64,000 nt of DNA, taken from DAOMNO01 sp035443885. Lineage in GTDB: Bacteria > Planctomycetota > Phycisphaerae > Phycisphaerales > SM1A02. The notes under the pieces are model-generated. The model did not search any database. It worked only from the letters and a program-made list of their open reading frames with translations, and was not told the origin of the DNA. Location of the stretch: positions 14,446 to 78,445 of the forward strand of contig DAOMNO010000016.1 in the NCBI GenBank assembly GCA_035443885.1, in the 5' to 3' direction. Shown piece by piece: positions 8,462 to 16,777 of this stretch. Every line of letters starts with the position of its first letter. The first letter of the stretch is position 1. The translations under genes were made by a program, and so were the position numbers.

Positions 8462-9657
8462 TTACGGCATGCAGCCGCCGCAAGCTGCGAACTTGTCGGC
8501 ACAGCAGTCGCCGAAGCTGCAGCACGACTCATCGCACCAGCAAGCGCCAGCGTTGCCGCCGCAGAAGCCGACGCATGAAGCGCCGCCGCCACCGCAGTGG
8601 CTCAGCTTCGGGCAATCATCGCAGACGCCTGGGCAGCAATCGCCGAACTTCTCACACTCTTCATCGCAGAAGCAGCCGCCGACCTGTCCGCCACAGTTGC
8701 CGGCGCAGTAGCCGCCGCCGCCACCGCAGTGGCTCAGGTCCGGGCAGGCAACGCACACGTCAGCGCAGCAGTCGCCGAAACCGGCGCATGCTTCGTCGCA
8801 CCAGCAGCCGCCCGGGGACTGACCGCCGCAAGCGCCGACGCACGAAGCGCCGCCGCCACCGCAGTGGCTCAGGTCCGGGCAGGCAACGCACACGTCAGCG
8901 CANNNNNNNNNNNNNNNNNNNNNNNNNNNNNNNNNNNNNNNNNNNNNNNNNNNNNNNNNNNNNNNNNNNNNNNNNNNNNNNNNNNNNNNNNNNNNNNNNN
9001 NNCAGCGCAGCAGTCGCCGAAACCGGCGCATGCTTCATCGCACCAGCAGCCGCTCGGAGCCTGACCGCCGCAGTTACCGGCGCAGTCGCCACCACCGCCA
9101 CCGCAGTGGCTGAGGTCCGGGCAGTCGACGCAGACGCCAGCGCAGCAGTCGCCGAAACCGGCGCATGCTTCATCGCACCAGCAGCCGCTCGGAGCCTGGC
9201 CGCCGCAGTTGCCGGCGCAGTCGCCACCGCCACCACCGCAGTGGCTGAGGTCCGGGCATTCAACGCAGACATCCTTGCAGCAGTCGCCAAAGACGTCGCA
9301 CAGTTCATCGCAGTAGCAGACGCCATCCGGAGCGGAACCGCCGCAGTTGCCTGCGCAGCTCTCGACCGGCGGGCACGGGCCCCACGCGCCGAGGAGAATC
9401 AGAAGATCCTGCACATCGACGGTGCCGCTTCCGTTGAGGTCAGACGGGCAACCCGCGCACGGGCCCCAATCGCCAAGAAGAATCAGCAAGTCTTGAACGT
9501 CAACTGCGTTTGAGTTGTTGAGGTCGGCCGGGCATTGTGCATATGCCTGAGACGACAACGCCGCGATCATGACCGCGGCGACCAATCCGACAAACCGGGA
9601 ACTGAACCGACTACAGTTCGCCTTACACTTCCGAAGCGCGTTTAGACAACAGTGCAT
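8462..9657 (-). CDS. Secreted Cys-rich protein: dockerin-like pair plus somatomedin-B-like repeats, interrupted by assembly gap
   Basis: The gene starts at ATG 9657, preceded by AGGAGGAG eight bases upstream, and ends at 8462; a 100-N gap (8903-9002) breaks the frame. Residues 1-40 form a signal peptide ending AYAQ. Residues 42-96 hold two Ca-loop/dockerin-like motifs (DLNNSNAVDVQDLLILLGDW, and a second copy ending WGPC). After that come at least six 45-residue units (135 bases each) with the pattern C-x3-C-x8-C-x-C-x3-C-x5-C-C-x-D-x-C-x2-C, for example CYCDELCDVFGDCCKDVCVE. This matches the somatomedin B disulfide-knot signature except for Val in place of the aromatic residue. Units are joined by CPDLSHCGGGGG. 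An extracellular adhesion or matrix role is inferred; the true repeat number is unknown. Confidence 0.8.
8471..9360 (-). repeat. 135-base tandem repeats encoding somatomedin-B-like units
   Basis: Units of 135 bases repeat across this stretch, with near-identical blocks such as CWCDEACAGFGDCCA in copies 2, 3 and 4. Copies at both ends are more diverged (CYCDELCDVFGDCC at the N-terminal end, CWCDESCCSFGDCC at the C-terminal end), as expected when the middle of an array is homogenised by unequal exchange. This repetition explains why the assembly broke here. Confidence 0.85.
8903..9002. other. Assembly gap of 100 N
   Basis: Exactly 100 N, the conventional length for a gap of unknown size. The left contig ends CAGCGCA (8896-8902) and the right contig begins with the same seven bases (9003-9009). 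Overlapping them recreates the junction seen intact at 8756-8780 and restores one open frame of 363 codons for the whole gene. Confidence 0.95.
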
Positions 9658-9687
9658 GTGTGTCTCCTCCTATGGGGTTTTCCGTCC

Positions 9688-9711
9688 GCCTCAAAACCCA
9701 TTTTTTGAGGC
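9688..9711 (-). promoter_or_regulatory. Hairpin in the leader of the Cys-rich gene
   Basis: A nine-base-pair perfect stem (9688-9696 with 9703-9711, six-base loop) lies 31 bases upstream of the start codon, between a TTGACA-like hexamer (minus strand, 9753-9748) and the strong Shine-Dalgarno sequence. A second hairpin (9769-9774 with 9783-9788, T-rich loop on the minus strand) lies further up, near the ligA end upstream. I cannot say whether it stabilises the mRNA, regulates or terminates. Confidence 0.35.
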
Positions 9712-9816
9712 CTCTAACCAGTGCAGCATGACGGAATCTTCCCGGATGTCAAGGCTTAAGGGCCGCGAAACCTCAAAAAAACGAGGTTGCTGAATCAATG
9801 CGCATCAATCCGGGAC

Positions 9817-12153
9817 TTACAGGACCCCGAGTTCACGGACAAGCCTTCGCTCATCCCAAACCTCAATGCCAAGCTCTTGCGCTTTCGCCAGCTTCGATCC
9901 AGCGCTTTCCCCAGCGATCACAATGTCTGTTTTCTTCGAAACAGATCCACTGATTTTCGCACCCAAAGCCTCAAGTTTCCCCGTTAGTTCAGGTCTCGTG
10001 AACGACTCCAACGTACCCGTCAACACGATCGTCTTCCCTGCGAAGGGTGACGCAGACTGGCTCGGCTTTGCCTGATAGAGCGGGCTGGAAAGATCAACGC
10101 CAGCTTTTCGCAGTCGATCAAATGTCGCCTTCCCTGATTTGGAATGCAAGAACGCATGCAGCGTCGGCGCGGTTACCTCACCAAAGTCGGGCAGTTCGAT
10201 CAGATCATCAAGCGATGCGGCCAGAAGTGCGTCAGCATCAGGAAACCGCCGGGCAAGTGTCTTGGCAGCGCTGGTGCCGATATGCGGAATGCCAAGCCCT
10301 GCCAGTACGCGAGCAAGCCCCCTGCCTTTCGCTTCGTGAATTGCTGCAATCAGGTTGTCCGCAGACTTCTCGCCCATGCGATCAAGCCCAAGCAGGTCAT
10401 CCCTCTTCAGTTCAAACACATCTGCAAAGTGCGAAACCAGTCCTGCATCGATCAGTTGATCGACTAGCTTCTCCCCCATTCCATCCACATCCATCTGGCC
10501 GCGACCGACGAACCACTTGAGCTTCTCACGAAACTGCGCGGGGCACTCCGGGCTCACGCAGAACAATCGCGGCCCTTCCTGCTCAACCGTTCCACCGCAC
10601 GCGGGGCAGTTCGAAGGCGGCTGCATTGGCTTCGCGCTCTTCGGCCGCTTTTCCAGCACCACCGAAAGCACCTGCGGGATGATCTCACCCGCTTTCTCGA
10701 TGACGACCGTGTCGCCGATGCGAAGGTCCTTGCGCCTTATCTCTTCAATATTGTGCAGCGTGGCGTGCTGCACCGTCGTGCCAGCCACGAACACTGGGTC
10801 CATCGTTGCACGAGGCGTGAGTGTACCGCCCTTGCCCACCTGCCAATCCACCTTGCGCAAGACGGTTGTTGCCTGTTCCGCAGGATACTTGTACGCAATG
10901 CACCATCGCGGAGCTTTGCTCGTCGAGCCAAGCTCCGCCTGCTGATCGAAGTGATCGACGCGAACGACCATGCCATCTACACCAAAATCAAGTGAATGCC
11001 TGGCTTCCGCAAACGCTTCGATCACGTCTTCAACGTCGTCAATGCTCGTGCATCGCTGTGCGCCGCTGCTGATCGGGATGCCGAACTCATGGATGCGCTG
11101 GAGGAAGTCCCAGTAGGTTTCAAGGCCGTCCAGCCCTCGAACTTCGCCTCGCCCGTGCGCGATGAAATGGAGTTTGCGCTGGGCTGCAATCTTCGGATCG
11201 AGATTCTTGAGCGTGCCTGCGGTCGCATTGCGAGCGTTCGCAAAGGGCTGCAAGCCGGCAGTCGCGCGCTCTTCGTCCGACACATCGGGCACGCTCACCT
11301 CGTCATTCTCATACAGCTCAATTGCCTCAAAGAGATCATTCGCCTGCGATCGCATCGCGCCGGACCACTGCCCCGCCGCCGCCTTCAACCCGGAAACAAG
11401 CTTGTGTGAAATCAAACACCCCTGAATGGGAACCGTCTTGGCAAGCAACGCCAGCCGCTTTTCCTGATCGGCTTCATGCGTCTTCGATCGCTTTTCCTTC
11501 GCCTCTTCATCAAGAATCTTCATCGCAATGTTGTGCTGCACAGCGACATTCAGCCGCTGGAACGATGCATACGGCATGAAGATTTCGCCTCGCACTTCCA
11601 GCACATCAGGCAACGAAAGCCCCTTGGCGGGCGACAGTCGCAGCGGTATCGCGCGAATTGCCCGAACCTGCGCGGTGATGTCATCACCTTTTTCGCCATC
11701 GCCTCGTGTAACACCCCGCACCAGCGCGCCTCGCTCGTAGCGCAAACTGACTGCAACGCCATCAATCTTCGGATCGCATACATACGCGAATGAATCGCTT
11801 GTGCCAAAAAGTGAATCGCCGTTTTCGGTGGACGACACGCCGAGCAGCTTGGTCACTCGCGCGTGCCACGCGCGCAGGTCTTCGATGGAATACGTGTTGT
11901 CGATTGACTGCATGGGCACGGTGTGCCGCACCGTCTTGAAGCCATCGATCGGCGCGCCCCCCACACGCTGCGATGGACTTGTCGGATCGTGCAACTCCGG
12001 GTGAACCGCTTCAAGTTCGATCAGTTCCGCAAGAAGTCGATCAAACTCGCGGTCGCTCATGATCGGCGCTGCGTCGGTGTAATACGCGCGATTGGCGCGA
12101 TCAAGCAGTTCGCGCAACTCCAGGATTCGCCTCTTGGAATCACTCTTCGCCAT
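9817..12153 (-). CDS. ligA: NAD-dependent DNA ligase with a large insertion in the adenylation domain
   Basis: 778 residues from the ATG at 12153 (MAKSDSKRRI); the longer frame to 12195 adds an unlikely basic leader. Domain order: Ia (NAD binding), adenylation domain with the active-site KIDG (Lys at about 129), OB fold, four-Cys zinc finger (CPACGG, then CVSPEC), helix-hairpin-helix region (around GIPHIGTSAAKTLARRF) and a C-terminal BRCT domain (GKTIVLTGTLESFTRPELTG). It seals nicks in DNA replication and repair. Usual length is about 670; the excess is one block of about 90 residues (about 203-292) inserted between EVRGEIFMPYASFQRLN and DEERATAGLQPFANARNATAG, which are normally adjacent. 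All catalytic motifs are intact, so the enzyme should be active. No other ligase is seen here. Confidence 0.95.
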   Translation of the reverse strand: MAKSDSKRRILELRELLDRANRAYYTDAAPIMSDREFDRLLAELIELEAVHPELHDPTSPSQRVGGAPIDGFKTVRHTVPMQSIDNTYSIEDLRAWHARVTKLLGVSSTENGDSLFGTSDSFAYVCDPKIDGVAVSLRYERGALVRGVTRGDGEKGDDITAQVRAIRAIPLRLSPAKGLSLPDVLEVRGEIFMPYASFQRLNVAVQHNIAMKILDEEAKEKRSKTHEADQEKRLALLAKTVPIQGCLISHKLVSGLKAAAGQWSGAMRSQANDLFEAIELYENDEVSVPDVSDEERATAGLQPFANARNATAGTLKNLDPKIAAQRKLHFIAHGRGEVRGLDGLETYWDFLQRIHEFGIPISSGAQRCTSIDDVEDVIEAFAEARHSLDFGVDGMVVRVDHFDQQAELGSTSKAPRWCIAYKYPAEQATTVLRKVDWQVGKGGTLTPRATMDPVFVAGTTVQHATLHNIEEIRRKDLRIGDTVVIEKAGEIIPQVLSVVLEKRPKSAKPMQPPSNCPACGGTVEQEGPRLFCVSPECPAQFREKLKWFVGRGQMDVDGMGEKLVDQLIDAGLVSHFADVFELKRDDLLGLDRMGEKSADNLIAAIHEAKGRGLARVLAGLGIPHIGTSAAKTLARRFPDADALLAASLDDLIELPDFGEVTAPTLHAFLHSKSGKATFDRLRKAGVDLSSPLYQAKPSQSASPFAGKTIVLTGTLESFTRPELTGKLEALGAKISGSVSKKTDIVIAGESAGSKLAKAQELGIEVWDERRLVRELGVL

Positions 12154-12274
12154 CGCGCGGTAGGGTAGCCGCTTTCTCGTGCGCCGTCGCTGCACAAGGC
12201 CTGCTACATGCGATATACTTAAAAGAACGGCGCCGCACGCGCAGCGTCAGCATTCCTGTGGAAGGAGACGCACC

Positions 12275-12985
12275 ATGGCCCACTCCGTAGCCAACGACGA
12301 TCGACCCCGCCTGTATGAGGACGAGGGCGACCTGCTGCTGCAGGCCGATCAGCGGGCTGATCGTGTCATCCTTCTCCCTTCAGGCGATTCCCGCGTGGCC
12401 AGCACTGATCGCGATCGCATTCGCATTCAGTGGGGACAGCATCTTCTGGCCGATCTTCTTGCGCATCGGTACCGCACGCTCGTATGCGGCGTGAACCCCG
12501 AAGACAATAGTCGTGGTGTAATCGGCGAACTTGCAGAGTTGCTGCCGACCAGTCAATGGACCGCCCAGACCATTACCGCACACGCTCGCACGTTCTCGAA
12601 ATCCGTACCTGACGACGAGGTGTATGTGCTGAAGTACGACATGGATGCGGTAACCGTGCTTGCGCTGCTCAGACCGCGCGGCCGTGATTGCTTCACGCTG
12701 GACGATCTCAGCCGGGGCTTCCGTAAAGTCGCGCAGATGATCGAACGGCGATACGATCGGCTTGCCTGCGCCTCTGTCAGCTTTCTCGGCGCGAAATCAA
12801 ACCGGCTCGTTGGACCGGATGGCCGTGAACCCTGCTTTGAGTCCGTGCTGCGCACCATGTTCCAGAGCGGCTATCGGGGCGACGTCTTCCCATCGCTCGG
12901 CATGTGGGAACTCGCACCGACCGGCGTGTTCGCGAACTATCCGTTCCCGAAGAGTCTTGACACGATGCGCCAGGGCGGCTTTTAG
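12275..12985 (+). CDS. Protein of unknown function
   Basis: 236 residues from ATG 12275, chosen because GAAGGAG lies eight bases upstream; the longer open frame from 12179 would overlap the ligA start region and has no such site. It is a soluble alpha/beta-type protein with no signal peptide or membrane segment. Visible segments include ADRVILLPSGDSRVAS, RYRTLVCGVNPEDNSRGVIG, DDEVYVLKYDMDAVTVLALLRPRG and a C-terminal FPSLGMWELAPTGVFANYPF. I recognise no family. It is divergent from ligA (121 bases apart) and its stop overlaps that of the convergent E2 gene by four bases. Codon use looks like that of its neighbours. Confidence 0.6.
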   Translation: MAHSVANDDRPRLYEDEGDLLLQADQRADRVILLPSGDSRVASTDRDRIRIQWGQHLLADLLAHRYRTLVCGVNPEDNSRGVIGELAELLPTSQWTAQTITAHARTFSKSVPDDEVYVLKYDMDAVTVLALLRPRGRDCFTLDDLSRGFRKVAQMIERRYDRLACASVSFLGAKSNRLVGPDGREPCFESVLRTMFQSGYRGDVFPSLGMWELAPTGVFANYPFPKSLDTMRQGGF

Positions 12986-14394
12986 ACCAGCAGCGTCGCA
13001 GGATTCTCAATCAACTGCTTGAGCGTCTGCAGATACTCCGCAGCCATCGCACCGTCGATGAGCCGATGATCGCACGATAAGGTCGCAGCCATTTCATGGC
13101 CGACTGCAAGCTGGCCATCGCGCACAACTGGCTTCTGGATCGCCGCGCCCACGGCAAGAATCGCGGAGTTGGGCGGGTTGATGATGGCCGTAAAGTGCTC
13201 CACGCCAAACATGCCAAGATTGGAGATTGTGAACGTCGAATCGCTCATCTCCTCAATCGAAAGGCCCTTCGTGCGAGCTTTTTCCGCAAGATGCTTGGAT
13301 TCTGCCGAGATGATCCGCAGGCTCTTGTGGTCCGCATTGCGAATCGTCGCGACGAGCAAGCCGCCGCCTCGCTCCGCGGGAAGTGAAATGGCGATGCCGA
13401 TGTTCACCTCGCCGTGAATCTGAATGGAATCGCCCTTCCATGACGCGTTGAACTCATGATGCCGATGCATCGCCAAAGCGCACGCGCGAACGAGAAAATC
13501 GTTAACGGAGAGCTTGATTCCCTGCGGCTCAAGCTGCTTGTTCAACGTCCCTCGCAGGGCGAGGATCGGGTCCATGTTGAACGTGTACGAGACCTGATAA
13601 TGAGGGATGGAAGTCTTGGATTCGACGAGCCGCTTGGCAATCGTCTGCCGCATGTTCGAAAGCTGAATTGTGCGCGATTCCAGCGGGCGAGGTTCATCGT
13701 CGCCTTTGCCTGCCAGCACAATTGGCTGGCTGAGGTCCACCCGCTTCGCCTGCACGGGCATGGTCTCGCCAGCAGATTCTGTTCGCCGCTTCGCTGCGGG
13801 CGGCACCGCGCGGGCGGTTTCATCCCCCGCTTCGATCGCCTGCATCACATCACGTTTGATGACGCGCCCGCCAGGGCCGGAGCCTTGAATCGCGCGAATG
13901 TCGATGTCGTTGTCATCCGCCAGACGCCGTGCTACCGGGCTGATGCGCAATCGACCGTTCTCACCTCGTTCATGCCCGCGGCTTGCCGGGGCTTTGTCCG
14001 TCGAGCTGTCGCGAGCCGTGTCCGCTTCATCGTCCTTCTTTTCGGAAACGGCGGCTGCAACGCGCGAGCCAGACTCGCCGGACTCCGCGTCCTGCTTCTT
14101 CGCAGTATTCTCGCCTTTGGCTTTCCCCCCGCCGGAAACGGACTTCGGGTCTTCGCCTTCTTCAGCAAGCACTGCAATTGCAGTGCCGATGTTCACGGAC
14201 TCGCCTTCTCCAACCAGAATCTTCGCGATTGTGCCGTCGTCATACGCGGACATTTCCATCGTCGCCTTATCGGTTTCGATATCTGCGATGACATCGCCCG
14301 CGGAGACGGCGTCGCCTTCCTTCACGTTCCACTTCAAAATGGTGCCTCGCTCCATCGTGTCCGAAAGCCGCGGCATGGTGATATCAATGGGCAT
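12982..14394 (-). CDS. pdhC: Dihydrolipoyl acetyltransferase, E2 of pyruvate dehydrogenase
   Basis: 470 residues from ATG 14394 (MPIDITMPRLSDTM). One lipoyl domain carries the lipoyl Lys in IETDKATMEM (Lys43). After a charged, Ala/Glu-rich linker (about 85-140) comes the peripheral subunit-binding domain (RISPVARRLADDNDIDIRAI, then GSGPGGRVIKRDV). A second linker leads to the acyltransferase domain, ending in the catalytic DHRLIDGAMAA motif (His and Asp). It transfers the acetyl group from lipoate to CoA in the cytoplasmic complex. It is last in the order E1-alpha, E1-beta, E2 on the minus strand. No dihydrolipoyl dehydrogenase (E3) gene is nearby. A branched-chain E2 is less likely, given the MPxLSDTM start shared with PDH E2s. 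Confidence 0.92.
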   Translation of the reverse strand: MPIDITMPRLSDTMERGTILKWNVKEGDAVSAGDVIADIETDKATMEMSAYDDGTIAKILVGEGESVNIGTAIAVLAEEGEDPKSVSGGGKAKGENTAKKQDAESGESGSRVAAAVSEKKDDEADTARDSSTDKAPASRGHERGENGRLRISPVARRLADDNDIDIRAIQGSGPGGRVIKRDVMQAIEAGDETARAVPPAAKRRTESAGETMPVQAKRVDLSQPIVLAGKGDDEPRPLESRTIQLSNMRQTIAKRLVESKTSIPHYQVSYTFNMDPILALRGTLNKQLEPQGIKLSVNDFLVRACALAMHRHHEFNASWKGDSIQIHGEVNIGIAISLPAERGGGLLVATIRNADHKSLRIISAESKHLAEKARTKGLSIEEMSDSTFTISNLGMFGVEHFTAIINPPNSAILAVGAAIQKPVVRDGQLAVGHEMAATLSCDHRLIDGAMAAEYLQTLKQLIENPATLLV

Positions 14395-14439
14395 GAGCGT
14401 ATTCTCGATCAATGCTGACGGTTTGCAATGCACCAGCTT

Positions 14440-15423
14440 CTACGCATTGTAGGTAACCGCTCGAACGGCTTCCGTGATCTTTCGCGCGTTCGGCAACATC
14501 TCCTGCTCAAGGTTGTACGCATACGGCGCGGGAACATCATCCGCATTCACGCGCGCCACAGCATTATCCAGGTCGTCAAAGCATTCCTGATGCACGCGAG
14601 CCGCAATCTCCGCAGAGATTGACGCAAACGGCCACGACTGATCGACCACCACGCAGTAGTTCGTCTTGCGAACAGACTTCACGATCGTTTCCATATCGAG
14701 CGGGCGGATCGTGCGACCATCAATCACTTCGCACTCGATGCCGTCCTTCGCCAAGGCTTCCGCCGCCTCAAGGCAGAAATACAACGGCCGACCAAAGCTC
14801 ACGATGGTGCAGTCTGAGCCTTCGCGGCGAATCTTCGCCTTGCCAAAAGGAATCTCATATGGACCTTCCGGCACGTCGCCCTTAATCGAAAGCAAACGCT
14901 CAGATTCAAGGAAGAAAACAGGATTGTCGTCGAGAATCGCTGTGCGCAGCAGTCCCTTGGCTTCGTAGGGGTCGTAGGGAATCGCCAGCTTAAGGCCCGG
15001 CACGTTGGCGTACAACGCTTCAACACACCACGAATGCGTCGAACCAAGTTGACCGCCTGCGCCGTTGTTGCCGCGAAAAACGATCGGGCAGCCGAACTGA
15101 CCGCCCGACATATAGAGCATCTTCGGCGCGTTGTTGAGAATCTGGTCCGCAGCAACAAGGCTGAACGACCAACTCATGAATTCGATGATTGGTCGCAAAC
15201 CCATCATTGCCGCGCCGATGCCAAGCCCTGCGAAGCCGTTTTCGCTGATCGGCGTATCGATGATTCGTCGCGGCCCGAACTCATCCAACATGCCCCGCGA
15301 CACTTTATATGCGCCGTTGTATTCCGCCACTTCCTCACCCATCAGGAAGATGCGATTGTCCTCACGCATGCATTCGGACATGGCTTCGCGAAGTGCGTCT
15401 CGAAATTCAATTTCACGGGGCAT
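14440..15423 (-). CDS. pdhB: Pyruvate dehydrogenase E1 component, beta subunit
   Basis: 327 residues, the normal length. Conserved transketolase-like pyrimidine-domain motifs are visible: FLMGEEVAEYNGAYKVSRG, RIIDTPISENGFAGLGIGAA, RPIIEFMSWSFSLVAADQI and the segment around NNGAGGQLGSTHSWCVEA. The C-terminal domain carries VIDGRTIRPLDMETI and VVVDQSWPFAS. With the alpha subunit it decarboxylates pyruvate on thiamine diphosphate and reductively acetylates E2. The EVAEYNGAYKVSRGM block is that of pyruvate-specific rather than branched-chain subunits. It ends 45 bases before the E2 start. Confidence 0.93.
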   Translation of the reverse strand: MPREIEFRDALREAMSECMREDNRIFLMGEEVAEYNGAYKVSRGMLDEFGPRRIIDTPISENGFAGLGIGAAMMGLRPIIEFMSWSFSLVAADQILNNAPKMLYMSGGQFGCPIVFRGNNGAGGQLGSTHSWCVEALYANVPGLKLAIPYDPYEAKGLLRTAILDDNPVFFLESERLLSIKGDVPEGPYEIPFGKAKIRREGSDCTIVSFGRPLYFCLEAAEALAKDGIECEVIDGRTIRPLDMETIVKSVRKTNYCVVVDQSWPFASISAEIAARVHQECFDDLDNAVARVNADDVPAPYAYNLEQEMLPNARKITEAVRAVTYNA

Positions 15424-15507
15424 TGATGTTTACCAGAGAGGATACAGAGAAAAGCGATGCATATGGTTTCAGAGGCCGCTTGCTGCTCCGCGCCAAATTG
15501 AGAGACG

Positions 15508-16602
15508 CTACGAAGCATCATCTCCCGACGATTTCCGGAGCATTTCAGGCAGGCTCGTTCCCAGATACGGCCCCCACGCGTGCGTGTACACATCGGTGTA
15601 AAGCTCCTCAATCGGCGGAGCGGGCGATTCATCCGCCCACTTCATCGCATCACGCACTTGCTGCCGCACGTCGCGGACCATCTCGTCATACTCTTCATCC
15701 CCCAGACGGCGTTCATCCTTCAGCACGAGAGCCAGTTTGTCGATCGGATCTTCCGACTCATACTGCTGCTCTTCTTCCCGCGTGCGATACTTTCGCGGGT
15801 CGGACATGGAGTGCCCTTTGAAGCGGTACGTGCGAATGTCCACAAAGACCGGCTTGCTCGTCTCGCGCACTCGGTCGACAATCGGCTTCATGCCGTTGTA
15901 CACGCTCAGCACGTCCATGCCATCAATGACCGCACTGTCCATGCCGTAGGCCTTTGCCTTGACGGTGATGTCGTGCCCCATTGCAGTGCCGCGACTGATC
16001 GCAGTGCCCATCGAGTAGCCGTTATTCTCACAGATGAAGATGATGGGCAGATTGAGCAACGCTGCAAGGTTGAACGCTTCATGGAACGCGCCTTGGTTGA
16101 TCGCACCGTCGCCGAAGAAGCAAAGCGTAACGCGAGAGTTCTCTCCGCCATTCATCACTTCATCTTCATACTTCGTCGCGAAGGCGAGGCCTGTGCCGAG
16201 CGGGATTTGCGCACCGACGATGCCATGCCCGCCGAACATATTGTTCGCTTTGTCGAACATGTGCATTGAGCCGCCCTTGCCCTTGGCGCACCCGCCGATC
16301 TTGCCGTACATCTCCGCCATCGCGTACTTGGGGTCCATGCCTCGCGCCAGCGCGTGTCCGTGGTCGCGATACGCAGTGATGATGGGGTCTTGATGCTCAA
16401 CCGCTGCGGTGCAGCCGACCGCGACGGCTTCCTGCCCGATATACACATGGCAGAAACCGCCGATCTTGCGATCCTGATACGCCTGCATGCACCGGACCTC
16501 AAACTCGCGGATGAGCAGCATGTCGCGCAGCCACTTCCGAAGTGAGTCGGTCGGCAGTTCAAGGGCGAGATTTTTTTTCACTACTGGAGCCGTCGTCGTC
16601 AT
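15508..16602 (-). CDS. pdhA: Pyruvate dehydrogenase E1 component, alpha subunit
   Basis: 364 residues. The thiamine-diphosphate motif reads GDGAINQGAFHEAFNLAAL, followed by NLPIIFICENNGYSMGT. The regulatory loop region is TYRFKGHSMSDPRKYR, and FCHVYIGQEAVAVGCTAA lies near the N-terminus. This is the canonical alpha subunit of heterotetrameric E1. It is the first gene of the minus-strand pdhA-pdhB-pdhC set, with 84 bases to pdhB, and is divergent from yceH across 175 bases, where a promoter should lie. The acidic/Pro-rich C-terminal tail (SPAPPIEELYTDVYTHAWG) is somewhat longer than in many homologues. Confidence 0.94.
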   Translation of the reverse strand: MTTTAPVVKKNLALELPTDSLRKWLRDMLLIREFEVRCMQAYQDRKIGGFCHVYIGQEAVAVGCTAAVEHQDPIITAYRDHGHALARGMDPKYAMAEMYGKIGGCAKGKGGSMHMFDKANNMFGGHGIVGAQIPLGTGLAFATKYEDEVMNGGENSRVTLCFFGDGAINQGAFHEAFNLAALLNLPIIFICENNGYSMGTAISRGTAMGHDITVKAKAYGMDSAVIDGMDVLSVYNGMKPIVDRVRETSKPVFVDIRTYRFKGHSMSDPRKYRTREEEQQYESEDPIDKLALVLKDERRLGDEEYDEMVRDVRQQVRDAMKWADESPAPPIEELYTDVYTHAWGPYLGTSLPEMLRKSSGDDAS

Positions 16603-16777
16603 AAAGGGAGCTTCACATGGGGCGCAATCTCCGGGCGGGAGCGGCCCATCGATGGCAAGACCGTCAAGTTTACGCAGAAAACGCTATCCGTGGGAGACCC
16701 GGCCATGAAATCGGCTGACTGATATCGGCAAAGTTCGCACGACTGGAGCAAACTCCCCCCTTCGATACACTTCCCGC

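Noticed and set aside
8471..9360. CRISPR array suggested by regular 135-base repeats
   Set aside because: The repeats are coding, contiguous and without spacers, and no cas gene is present.
8407..9513. Plus-strand frames across the Cys-rich gene, with long Ala/Arg-rich products
   Set aside because: They are shadows of the minus-strand repeat gene; their low complexity comes from the repeats in another frame.
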